A DNA stretch of 10,401 nt, taken from JAVJSU01 sp040219275. GTDB taxonomy: Bacteria > Chloroflexota > Anaerolineae > Aggregatilineales > Phototrophicaceae. The notes under the pieces are model-generated. The model had not been told where the DNA came from. It saw nothing but the letters and a program-made list of their open reading frames with translations, and did no database searches. Positions 1-7,187 of this stretch are shown piece after piece. The DNA is taken from positions 1 through 10,401 of the forward strand of contig JAVJSU010000036.1 in NCBI GenBank assembly GCA_040219275.1, given 5' to 3'. The translations under genes and the position numbers were made by a program. Position 1 is the stretch's first letter; each line of letters opens with the position of its first letter.

Positions 1-38
1 TACAACTGTATCCGATCCAGTTCCCATTCACTTTCCAT
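1..38 (-). CDS. HTH transposase, first 12 codons only (left copy)
   Basis: The reverse strand from 38 encodes MESEWELDRIQL and then leaves the window. It is identical to the first 12 residues of the transposase starting at 10210, and its upstream leader is the same. The ATG is preceded on the reverse strand by an AAAAGGGAG-type ribosome binding site. On its own this fragment could not be identified; the call rests on identity with the longer right-hand copy. Transcription points out of the window, away from the genes between the two copies. Confidence 0.7.
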   Translation of the reverse strand, partial: MESEWELDRIQL

Positions 39-138
39 ATTCAACACTCCCTTTTACTTGCTTGCACTCACTTGCAATTTTACCGGGCTACGATGTCAGG
101 AAGCCAGACAAGGGGATGTACGCGAAAAACCATACAGT
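1..138 (-). mobile_element. 5' end of an insertion sequence (left copy, partial)
   Basis: These bases are the reverse complement of 10110-10247 with a single difference (C at 67 against T at 10181). The copy contains about 100 bp of leader plus the first codons of a helix-turn-helix transposase and runs off the window at base 1. Homology with the right copy stops abruptly at 138, which places the element's end there or two bases inside it. A terminus starting with TGT (reading inward from 136) would fit the IS481 family, but the family is not proven. The element interrupts the IS5-type transposase remnant at 139-493. The opposite end of the element and any target duplication are outside the window. 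Confidence 0.85.
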
Positions 139-493
139 CGACGCTCAACTCAGCACTTCTTTTACACAGGGTCGTGTAATCTGGTACGCGCACATCTGCT
201 CCCATTAAATCAAGCACAGATTGCGCAAAGCCCACTGTTTGACGATAGGGCAGTCGATAAACGGCTTTCAACACTAACAGACACTCTATCGCTTGATCTG
301 AGTAATTCACCTGACCACCCCGTTGGCGCTTACCTGCTACTTGTGGATGCCAGTTTGCTAAACTATCTTCGCTGATACATAGGGTGATTGATCCACGTTG
401 TACCAGATTCTTATTGTAATCTGACCAATTGCGTATTCGGTATGTGCCTTTCTTTGTGTTTTTGGTGTTTGCTTTTCGTGTTTTCTTTTTCAT
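139..493 (-). pseudogene. IS5-family transposase, N-terminal fragment
   Basis: The fragment encodes about 118 residues starting with MKKKTRKANTKNTKKG, chosen because the further upstream ATG at 550 lies outside the terminal repeat of the element. Visible features are a basic N-terminus, an RNWSDYNKNLVQRGSIT segment and the IS5/IS903 block YSDQAIECLLVLKAVYRLPYRQT, shown here in pieces: YSDQAIECLLVLK followed by AVYRLPYRQT, and then a PDYTTLCKRS segment matching the 'PDHTTLSRR' region that precedes the catalytic core in this family. Family members are about 270-330 residues with a DDE catalytic triad; the fragment stops before the catalytic region. From base 138 the frame continues into the inserted IS and ends at 80, giving about 18 unrelated residues. 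It cannot be an active transposase. Confidence 0.82.
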
Positions 494-531
494 GCACCCA
501 TTATATCGGATGCATTCATTCAACAACGCCC
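139..531 (-). mobile_element. IS5/IS903-like element remnant, truncated by a second IS
   Basis: Reading on the reverse strand from about 530 the sequence begins GGCGTTGTTGAATGAATGC, which closely resembles the terminal inverted repeat of IS903-type elements (GGCTTTGTTGAATAAATC). The transposase start codon lies about 38 bp inside that end. The element is broken at 138/139 by the outward-facing IS whose end is found there, so the rest of the transposase and the second terminal repeat are missing or lie beyond the left edge. Because only one end is present, the 9-bp target duplication expected for IS903 relatives cannot be tested here. Confidence 0.75.
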
Positions 532-591
532 ACGCAATTTCATAATCCATATATATGCCTATTTATTTGACTATTCTACACGGAGATAATC

Positions 592-1041
592 ATGCTCAAA
601 ATTACTGTCGAGAAAAGTCAGCGTGACCCGTCTGACACTCCGTGGTGGTGGATTTCCGGAGATACGTATCCTCATCGGGATACACTCAAGCGGTGGGGCG
701 GACGTTGGAGCAAACGGCAAAAGCGATGGTACTTGATTGGTAACGATTTGCCGGATGCGGTGCAGACTCTGATTGACGATGTGAAGGCGAAATCAGACGA
801 CGACCAATCACAATCCGAAATGTCCGACGATGATTTTGAACCGCGTTCGGTTGAAGAAGCAAGCGCGATTCTGGGTGTGCCGATCCGTGAATTAGCCCAC
901 AAAAATCAGGTTGTTGCGCAACAAGAAACTGCCGAGATTACAGCCGAATCACCCGACGATGCGCCGAAAATCCGCGTCATCAAGCCGAATTTCGATGTAT
1001 CGGACGGTGAACCGGATGCCGTGACGACTGCTATCCGTTAA
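592..1041 (+). pseudogene. Trp-rich hypothetical protein, N-terminal part before an in-frame stop
   Basis: The reading frame gives 149 residues and starts with ATG behind a CGGAG ribosome binding site at 581-585. Residues 18-50 hold a Trp/aromatic-rich unit (WWW at 18-20, then RWGGRWSKRQKRWYLIG) that resembles the short nucleic-acid-associated 'GARWD..KRWYVP' modules such as DUF5710; this is a similarity of pattern only. Residues 68-82 are acidic and low in complexity. The TAA at 1039-1041 is followed in the same frame by a long, well-composed open frame to 1494, so the stop looks like a CAA-to-TAA nonsense change and the original product was probably about 300 residues. It could still be expressed as a shortened protein. 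The function is unknown. The IS5 remnant ends only 61 bp upstream and may have replaced its native promoter. Confidence 0.6.
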
Positions 1042-1494
1042 ACAAAAGCCGAGAGCTTGCCAATCATCCAGAAAATAAGCGGAACATCTTCCAACAGACG
1101 GACATTGGCGCAGATTCCGCAATCTCCCTGCGGCGAACTGACCGGAAGCATCGCCGGCAACGTGTGGTGTTACGGGTTCGCGATCCACGAAGATGTGTGC
1201 GTCTACGTGAATTGTGGGGGACCGCGTATGGCTGTGGAGGCGATCCGTGCAAGGTTGAGCAAAGGCGAGATCGTCAATTGTGTGCCGTGGGACGCGCCGG
1301 GCATCGAACTGACCGCAGGTGAAGGTAACACGGGCATGTATAGCGCCTTTATGCAAAATATCCCCGAAGCCAAGTTCACTTCCTTGATTCTCTGTCATGA
1401 ACTGCTCACCCAGCCGAACTACGGTGGCAAGTCGACCACGTTCATCTTCTATGTGTCCGACGAACAGGCGATGGTACAACTGCACGATTCGTGA
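1042..1494 (+). pseudogene. Hypothetical protein, C-terminal part after the in-frame stop
   Basis: This stretch is in the same frame as 592-1041 and is open for 150 codons. It has no ATG near its beginning: the first possible start is TTG at 1057, with only a weak CGAGAG in front, and the first ATG is at 1228, well inside the conserved-looking part. The translation has globular composition, with segments such as PCGELTGSIAGNVWCYGFA, GGPRMAVEAIRARLSKGEI, ELTAGEGNTGMY and GGKSTTFIFYVSDE, which looks like a real folded domain rather than a shadow frame. I do not recognise the family. It most likely formed one protein with the upstream part. The alternative is an independent small gene using the TTG start, which is less likely without a good ribosome binding site. 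Confidence 0.55.
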
Positions 1495-1644
1495 AATTCT
1501 CCAGTTTCGCGCCAGCAGTTTTACATGGTTGCGGAGTAGTATTTCAGAACAGGTGCTAATGTTTCATTTTTGGGTGTCAGAGCTGTGCTGAATGGGGGGG
1601 GGGTAAAAAGTTAGTAATGCACACACAAGCTATGAGATAACCCA

Positions 1645-1650
1645 TATAAT
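1645..1650 (+). promoter_or_regulatory. Candidate -10 box for the kinase/STAND/WD40 gene
   Basis: A perfect TATAAT lies 31 bp before the ATG at 1681, within an AT-rich stretch. No good -35 box is found at 16-18 bp upstream (the bases there are CACACA-like), so the promoter would need an activator or an alternative sigma factor, or the match is by chance. Confidence 0.4.
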
Positions 1651-1669
1651 ATAAAACAAAAAGGCATCT

Positions 1670-1678
1670 GGAAGAGGG
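1670..1678 (+). promoter_or_regulatory. Ribosome binding site of the kinase/STAND/WD40 gene
   Basis: GGAAGAGGG precedes the ATG at 1681 by two bases. It supports this start, which also leaves the kinase domain complete, with the glycine loop beginning near residue 20. Confidence 0.6.
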
Positions 1679-1680
1679 CA

Positions 1681-4600
1681 ATGCAAATCACAACCGGTCA
1701 ACAAATCAAAGGCTATGAACTACATGATCGCATTGCGGCTGGTGGTTTTGGTGCGGTGTACCGTGCATTCCAATCCACCGTTGGACGCGAAGTCGCCGTA
1801 AAAATTATCTTGCCCAGTCTCGCCAATAAGCCAGAATTTATACGCCGTTTTGAGGCGGAAGCTCAACTCATTGCGCGTCTGGAACACATGAATATCGTGC
1901 CACTTTACGACTATTGGCGCGATCCTGATGGTGCATACCTTGTCATGCGCTATCTGCGTGGTGGCAGTCTACACGATTATATTCGCGAACACGGCAAACT
2001 CGACATTGAGGAAGCTGTTAATATGCTGACTCAGGTTGCACAGGGACTTCATATTGCACATCGTAATCAGATCGTGCATCGTGACATCAAACCGAGTAAC
2101 ATCCTGCTGGATGAAGATAGCAATGCCTATCTAGGTGATTTTGGGATCGCCAAAGATCATCAGGCTACACACAGTATCACGGCACCCGATGCTTTCATCG
2201 GTTCGCCGGAATACCTCGCACCCGAACAGGCACGTAGCGAACCTGTCACGCCACAGACTGACATCTACAGTTTAGGGGTCGTGCTGTATGAGATGCTGGT
2301 CGGTGAGCACCCGTTCCCCGGCGTGGACAAGGTTACGTTCATCTACAAGCACCTAAACGATGTCCTACCGGAAGTTCTAGATCTGGATGAGAACATCCGT
2401 GACGATATAAATGACGTTATCCAGAAAGCGACGGCGAAAGATCCCAGACAACGGTTCAAAGATGTTGCAGAGATGACCGCGTCCTTGCGACAAGCGGCAA
2501 AACTCGATGTCTTTCCTACGCCAGCCAACCTGGTTGAGTTGTTGACACCGCGCGAGCAGGAGGTCATGCAACTCATCATTGATGGGAAAACGAACCGTGA
2601 GATCGCGGAAATCCTCGTACTGGCAGAAGGCACAGTTAAGCAATACATTTCGAGTATCTATCGCAAGCTCAAAGTACGGAGTCGGGTACAGGCGATTGCG
2701 CGGGCGCGTGACCTGAACTTCGTTATTAGGAAGCCCGAGGTACCCATATCGACCGGACATTTGCCGGAACCTCAAAACCCTTACAAAGGCTTAGGCGCAT
2801 TTCAGGCAGCAGATGCTCAAAACTTCTTCGGCAGGGAAAATCTCACACAAAAGCTATTGAAGCGACTGGTAGATGAGGGTGAGCATAATCGCTTTCTTAC
2901 TGTTGTTGGTCCGTCAGGTAGCGGTAAGTCAAGTGTTGTAAAGGCGGGATTAATACCTGCACTTTGGCGCGGGGATTTCCCGGGTTCAGAAAACTGGTAC
3001 ATTATCGACCTTCTGCCGGGAGCACATCCAATCGATGAACTTGAGGTGGCTCTGTTCCAGATCACAGCGGACAAAACCATCAACTTGCGCGAACAGCTTG
3101 AACGGGATGCACGTGGCTTGGTGCGGGTGGCGAACATGGTACTTCCTGATGATGGTAGTGAACTGCTCATCGTCATTGATCAATTCGAAGAAGTATTCAC
3201 GTTGGTCAATGACGAGCCTGAACGGCGGCACCTTCTCAGGTTGCTCAGAGAGTCTGTAACTGATCCACGCAGTCGGGTCCGGATCATCACCACGCTTCGT
3301 GCAGATTATTATGATCGTCCACTTCAATACACAGAAATTGCGGATCTGATTCGCGATCGTGTTGAAACGGTACTGCCACTCAGTGCAGAAGAACTTGAGC
3401 AGGCAATCAGCGAACCAGCAAACCAACAGGGTGTGACATTTGAAGATGGTCTCGTCAGTCGTATCGTATCTGATGTTCACTATCAACCCGGTTCGTTGCC
3501 CCTTCTCCAATATGCACTTACAGAATTATTTGAACGCCGTAGTGGACGAGAATTGACACTTCAGGCGTACCATGAAATTGGCGGAACCGGCGGTGCGCTT
3601 GCCAATCGTGCCGATGAAGTCTACCAAGAATATGCCGAAGAAGGTCAGGAACTTATTCGACAGCTTTTCTTGCGCCTGGTCACTTTGGGCGAAGGGGCTG
3701 AGGACACCCGTCGACGAGTGGAGCGTTCTGAATTACTGGAGATCACATCAAACAAGGACTTGATGGACGAGGTCATTGATCATTATGCGGATTCACGGCT
3801 ACTTTCTCTGGATCATGATCCAGGTAGTCGCCGCCCGACGGTGGAAGTGGCACATGAGGCGATATTGCGTGAGTGGGAACGACTGCGCCAGTGGTTGAAT
3901 AACTCGCGCGAGGACATCCGTCAGCAGCGTTTGGTCGCCGGAGCAGCCGAGGCATGGGAAAGTGGGAAACGGGACAATAGTTACTTGTTGACCGGTACCC
4001 GTCTCGAACAGGCACACAAGTGGTGCGAAAAAACGGAATTAGCCCTAACACCACTTGAAAAGGACTATATTCGCTTCAGCTTAGAAGAGGCTCAGGCGAA
4101 AGAGCTAGCCCAAACCAGGCAATTGGAGCGTGAATCTGCGCTCGAACGTCGTTCTCAGACGATCCTGCGGCTGCTTGTTGGTGTGTTTGCCGTCGCTGCC
4201 ATTGTCGCCATAGGCTTGTCGATCGTTGCCGTGAATTTCGGCGCGGAAGCATCCAGAGAGCGCGACAACGCCGAGGAGAATTTCCTGCGTGCGGAGCGTA
4301 TCCGTCTCGCGGCACAGGCACAGATCGCCCTTGATAGAGGGGAAGATGTTCGCATCCCAGCACTCCTCGCTCTTCGTAGTCTTGAACTAGGTTATTCGCC
4401 CGAAGCAGATGGCGCTCTGTTACAGGCATTAAGCCGAACATTTTCACGACAAACCTATATCGGGCACACAGGACAGGGCATCACAGGTGTCAGCTTCATT
4501 AACGATAATAACCGGATATTGACCAGCAGTACAGACGGGACGGTGCGTATGTGGGATACCTTCAGCGGTGAAGAACTGCGGCGCTTTGTTGGTCATGTGG

Positions 4601-6345
4601 GCAATGTCAGTGAATTCCGCGTCTTTCCTGATGAGGAAACGTTGCTGACTGGTGGCGATGATGGAACGATTCGTTTGTGGAATCTGAATACAGGCGAGGA
4701 GGTCGAGATTTTGTTGGACATGGAGGTGCGGATTCGGAATCTTGATCTTTCACCCAACGGCAGCCTGCTGGCTACGAGCGATCAAGCGGGTGGACTCAGT
4801 ATATGGGAAGTAGACGGTATGGCGTTACGCTTCGAACTCATAGGTCATACCGAACTTGTCAATCAACTGGAGTTTTCGGCGGATGGAACTATCCTTACCT
4901 CAGCCAGCAACGATGGAACCGTTAAGCTCTGGGATATGCGGTCAGGTCAAATAATCCAGGATTTAGATGGTCATGCTGCAGGCGTGTGGGCAACCACATT
5001 TTCGCCGGATGGAAGGCTCATTGCAACCGCCAGCATAGATCGAACGTTACGACTGTGGGATTCAGAAACAGGTGAAGAAGTTCAGCGTTTTATCGGGCAC
5101 ACCGGTGTTGCCACAAATATTGTCTTCTCACCAAATGGACAGGTTGTCGCATCAAGCGGTCCTGAGGATTTAGAGGTTTTCTTGTGGAATGTTGCCAGTG
5201 GTCAACAAATTAGGAAATTGGATGGACACTCAAACGGGGGGACGGTGCTTACATTTTCTTCTGATGGACAATACTTGCTCAGTGGATCGCTGGATAGCGT
5301 TCCCCGATTATGGATTATGCAGGACGAAACCGAACCCCGGTTATTTACTCGTGTTCTGGACTCAGTTCATGCTAACACCATTCGTGCAGCAAGTCTATCG
5401 GACGGAAACGAACATCTCTCGACGGTCTCTGATAACGGCGTTGTTCGAATATGGAGTGTATCTCAACAGACTGTTGTTGACGAATTTGTGACCATGCGAA
5501 CAAATCCTGTCTCTGCGGCGGCTGTCTCGAACTCACAACAATTCATCGTCACCGGAACGAATGACGGCGATGTTGACCTTTGGGATGCCACAACCGGAGA
5601 GCAGATTCGACAGTACACGGGGCATACGGAAAGGATCACGAGTGTAAAGTTTTCAGAAACGTCACGTATGTTTATTACAGGTAGTGACGATAACGACGTG
5701 ATTTTGTGGACGATTGATGATGAAACGCCCGTGATCCAATTCACCGGTCACAATGTCCCCATTACGGATGTGGCAATTTCTCAAGATGAACATCTGGTGA
5801 TCAGCTCTAGCGAGGACGGCACCGTTATCCTGTGGAATGTAGAGAATGGCGCGGAAATTCGTCGATATGCTGTTGATAACGAGGGAATTGTCCTGAGCGT
5901 TGCCCTCTCACCGGACGGGCGCTTCCTGCTGACGGGATGCGATGACAATACCGCACAGGTCTGGGACGTAGAAAGTGGGGAGATGATTCAGCAATTTGTC
6001 GGACACACTGGCGAAATTGAAGCTGTGCGCTTTTCTGAAAATGGGCAAATCGCCATGACTGGTAGTCGGGACACAACCGTGCGCTTCTGGGATATTGCGA
6101 CAGGCGAAACGATCCGAGCGTTTATCGGACAAAATCGCGGCATTCAAACCTTATATGAATCTTCAGATGGAAAATTCATCGTGACAGGTGACGAAAACAG
6201 TGCCTATCTGTGGCATGCAAATCTACAAGATGTGATCGAACTCGCGTGTGAAAAGATACCAAGTGATTTCACACCAGAGGAGCGTGATTTATACCAGATC
6301 ACTGATGATTACGAAGCATGCGATCAACGTATCGCTGATAGTTAA
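1681..6345 (+). CDS. Ser/Thr kinase - LuxR HTH - STAND ATPase - TM - 14x WD40 protein
   Basis: This 1554-residue protein appears to be a membrane signalling hub. Residues 11-270 are a Hanks-type Ser/Thr kinase with glycine loop AAGGFGAVYRA (19-29), Lys41, catalytic HRDIKPSN (133-140), DFG (153-155) and APE (180-182), all intact. Residues 287-346 are a LuxR/GerE helix-turn-helix (LTPREQEVMQLIIDGKTN, then IAEILVLAEGTVKQYISSI). Residues 366-780 form a STAND-type P-loop ATPase with GRE (384-386), Walker A GPSGSGKSS (410-418), Walker B LLIVIDQFEE (495-504) and PGSLPLLQYAL (603-613). A charged, probably coiled segment precedes one transmembrane helix (about 828-852). Residues 927-1517 contain 14 WD40 repeats, enough for two seven-bladed propellers, followed by a tail with Cys1523 and Cys1547. 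The Arg-rich segment before the helix suggests a cytoplasmic N-terminus and external propellers. It is likely cotranscribed with the exported protein 29 bp downstream. The ligand and target genes are unknown. Confidence 0.93.
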   Translation: MQITTGQQIKGYELHDRIAAGGFGAVYRAFQSTVGREVAVKIILPSLANKPEFIRRFEAEAQLIARLEHMNIVPLYDYWRDPDGAYLVMRYLRGGSLHDYIREHGKLDIEEAVNMLTQVAQGLHIAHRNQIVHRDIKPSNILLDEDSNAYLGDFGIAKDHQATHSITAPDAFIGSPEYLAPEQARSEPVTPQTDIYSLGVVLYEMLVGEHPFPGVDKVTFIYKHLNDVLPEVLDLDENIRDDINDVIQKATAKDPRQRFKDVAEMTASLRQAAKLDVFPTPANLVELLTPREQEVMQLIIDGKTNREIAEILVLAEGTVKQYISSIYRKLKVRSRVQAIARARDLNFVIRKPEVPISTGHLPEPQNPYKGLGAFQAADAQNFFGRENLTQKLLKRLVDEGEHNRFLTVVGPSGSGKSSVVKAGLIPALWRGDFPGSENWYIIDLLPGAHPIDELEVALFQITADKTINLREQLERDARGLVRVANMVLPDDGSELLIVIDQFEEVFTLVNDEPERRHLLRLLRESVTDPRSRVRIITTLRADYYDRPLQYTEIADLIRDRVETVLPLSAEELEQAISEPANQQGVTFEDGLVSRIVSDVHYQPGSLPLLQYALTELFERRSGRELTLQAYHEIGGTGGALANRADEVYQEYAEEGQELIRQLFLRLVTLGEGAEDTRRRVERSELLEITSNKDLMDEVIDHYADSRLLSLDHDPGSRRPTVEVAHEAILREWERLRQWLNNSREDIRQQRLVAGAAEAWESGKRDNSYLLTGTRLEQAHKWCEKTELALTPLEKDYIRFSLEEAQAKELAQTRQLERESALERRSQTILRLLVGVFAVAAIVAIGLSIVAVNFGAEASRERDNAEENFLRAERIRLAAQAQIALDRGEDVRIPALLALRSLELGYSPEADGALLQALSRTFSRQTYIGHTGQGITGVSFINDNNRILTSSTDGTVRMWDTFSGEELRRFVGHVGNVSEFRVFPDEETLLTGGDDGTIRLWNLNTGEEVEILLDMEVRIRNLDLSPNGSLLATSDQAGGLSIWEVDGMALRFELIGHTELVNQLEFSADGTILTSASNDGTVKLWDMRSGQIIQDLDGHAAGVWATTFSPDGRLIATASIDRTLRLWDSETGEEVQRFIGHTGVATNIVFSPNGQVVASSGPEDLEVFLWNVASGQQIRKLDGHSNGGTVLTFSSDGQYLLSGSLDSVPRLWIMQDETEPRLFTRVLDSVHANTIRAASLSDGNEHLSTVSDNGVVRIWSVSQQTVVDEFVTMRTNPVSAAAVSNSQQFIVTGTNDGDVDLWDATTGEQIRQYTGHTERITSVKFSETSRMFITGSDDNDVILWTIDDETPVIQFTGHNVPITDVAISQDEHLVISSSEDGTVILWNVENGAEIRRYAVDNEGIVLSVALSPDGRFLLTGCDDNTAQVWDVESGEMIQQFVGHTGEIEAVRFSENGQIAMTGSRDTTVRFWDIATGETIRAFIGQNRGIQTLYESSDGKFIVTGDENSAYLWHANLQDVIELACEKIPSDFTPEERDLYQITDDYEACDQRIADS

Positions 6346-6360
6346 ATCAATTCTATTTAT

Positions 6361-6370
6361 GAGGAGAGAG
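6361..6370 (+). promoter_or_regulatory. Ribosome binding site of the first exported protein
   Basis: GAGGAGAGAG sits five bases before the ATG at 6375. Only 29 bp separate this gene from the preceding stop and no terminator-like hairpin lies between, which supports cotranscription with the large receptor gene. Confidence 0.6.
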
Positions 6371-6374
6371 TCAA

Positions 6375-7046
6375 ATGAAGTCTTTTGCTAAGTTGCAATT
6401 GGTCGTCATCATTTTCCTGATTGTTCTCGGTGGAACAAGTATGGCACAGGATGACGACATGATGGATGAGCCGATTGTCGCTGTACAGAATGTGTTCTGG
6501 AGCGATACCGACATGGTTGTTGAAGATGCTGAGGCAGTTCTCGTTAGGATGCATCATGGTTTGAGTATGACAGTTGAAACGACAGGACTCGAACCCGGAG
6601 ATGCCTATACCGTCTGGTGGGTTATTTTCAACAATCCAGAGGAATGCTCAGATGGCATTTGCAATATTGAGGATGTGTTCCTCATGGAAGATGGCGAATT
6701 TGCCTTGACGGAGGATGGGATGCGTCAACCGAATGTCGCGGGAAGAGAAATGACGCAAGTTAGTAGCTTGCGAGCTACAGGGAATATTGGTTATATAGAT
6801 GGAACATCCGTCTTCAGAGCACATTTGCCGATTGGAGATACCACCGATCATGTAAATTTCGGTCCGGGACTGCTCGATTCCATGAACACAGAAGTACATC
6901 TCATCATTCGCACTCATGGCCCAATTATCCCGGAACTCTTGAACGAACAACTTATGACCGCTTGGGGTGGTTGCCCTGATCCGATGGATCGCTCGCCCTG
7001 TGACGATGTTCAGATTGCAATCTTCCCACCGGCAATGTCACCCTAG
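6375..7046 (+). CDS. Exported protein of unknown function, paralogue 1
   Basis: The product has 223 residues. It has a clear signal peptide: basic MKSFAK, a hydrophobic core at about residues 8-20, and a probable cleavage site SMA-QD after residue 24, followed by an acidic stretch. The mature protein is about 200 residues and likely secreted or periplasmic-side. It is homologous along its length to the product of 7188-7838. Shared blocks are AYTVWWVIFNNPEEC (77-91), EVHLIIRTHGPIIPE (173-187) and VQIAIF (212-217), and four cysteines are shared in position (91, 96, 200, 209), suggesting two disulfides. I do not recognise a named domain; the His-Gly motif in the EVHLIIRTHG block is superficially like metal- or CHRD-type beta domains, but this is not enough for a call. 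Its closeness to the receptor gene suggests a role in the same extracytoplasmic process. Confidence 0.85.
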   Translation: MKSFAKLQLVVIIFLIVLGGTSMAQDDDMMDEPIVAVQNVFWSDTDMVVEDAEAVLVRMHHGLSMTVETTGLEPGDAYTVWWVIFNNPEECSDGICNIEDVFLMEDGEFALTEDGMRQPNVAGREMTQVSSLRATGNIGYIDGTSVFRAHLPIGDTTDHVNFGPGLLDSMNTEVHLIIRTHGPIIPELLNEQLMTAWGGCPDPMDRSPCDDVQIAIFPPAMSP

Positions 7047-7052
7047 AATTCC

Positions 7053-7105
7053 AGGTGGGATGTTCAATGTGCCAATTTGCCCGAGATCTCGAATATCCCA
7101 CACCT
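7053..7105 (+). repeat. Imperfect inverted repeat with internal 10-bp palindrome
   Basis: AGGTGGGAT (7053-7061) can pair with ATCCCACACCT (7095-7105) if two bases bulge out. The loop contains the perfect palindrome CGAGATCTCG (7082-7091). It lies between the two paralogous exported-protein genes. It might be an attenuator, an operator or an incidental structure; the short T run after it (TTTATT) makes a strong terminator unlikely. Confidence 0.3.
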
Positions 7106-7174
7106 TTATTGTCGCCATTCAGGTTGAAAGGTACCGCAACCTGCTGGAGAAATTTTATTCAAATCAGAAGGAAT

Positions 7175-7180
7175 AAGGAG
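7175..7180 (+). promoter_or_regulatory. Ribosome binding site of the second exported protein
   Basis: AAGGAG lies seven bases before the ATG at 7188, at near-ideal spacing, and fixes the start directly ahead of the signal peptide. Confidence 0.6.
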
Positions 7181-7187
7181 TAAGACC

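Noticed and set aside
80..138. Last 18 or so residues of the left reverse-strand frame as part of the IS5 transposase
   Set aside because: They are encoded by the inserted IS leader, which is duplicated at the right end, so they are read-through residues.
58..570. Plus-strand frames at 58-375 and 388-570
   Set aside because: They are antisense to the recognisable IS5-type transposase fragment and IS leader, with low-complexity Cys/Phe-rich composition.
1397..1591. A frame continuing the 1042-1494 product after a frameshift near its TGA
   Set aside because: The downstream residues show no family-like pattern and nothing indicates where a shift would occur.
2343..6147. Several reverse-strand frames of 60-170 codons inside the large gene
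   Set aside because: They are shadows of a clearly conserved coding frame, with no ribosome binding sites or recognisable motifs.
1681..6345. Calling the large protein an antiphage STAND (Avs-like) defence protein
   Set aside because: There is no nuclease or other toxic effector, and kinase, HTH, membrane helix and exported neighbours fit signalling better; defence genes are absent nearby.
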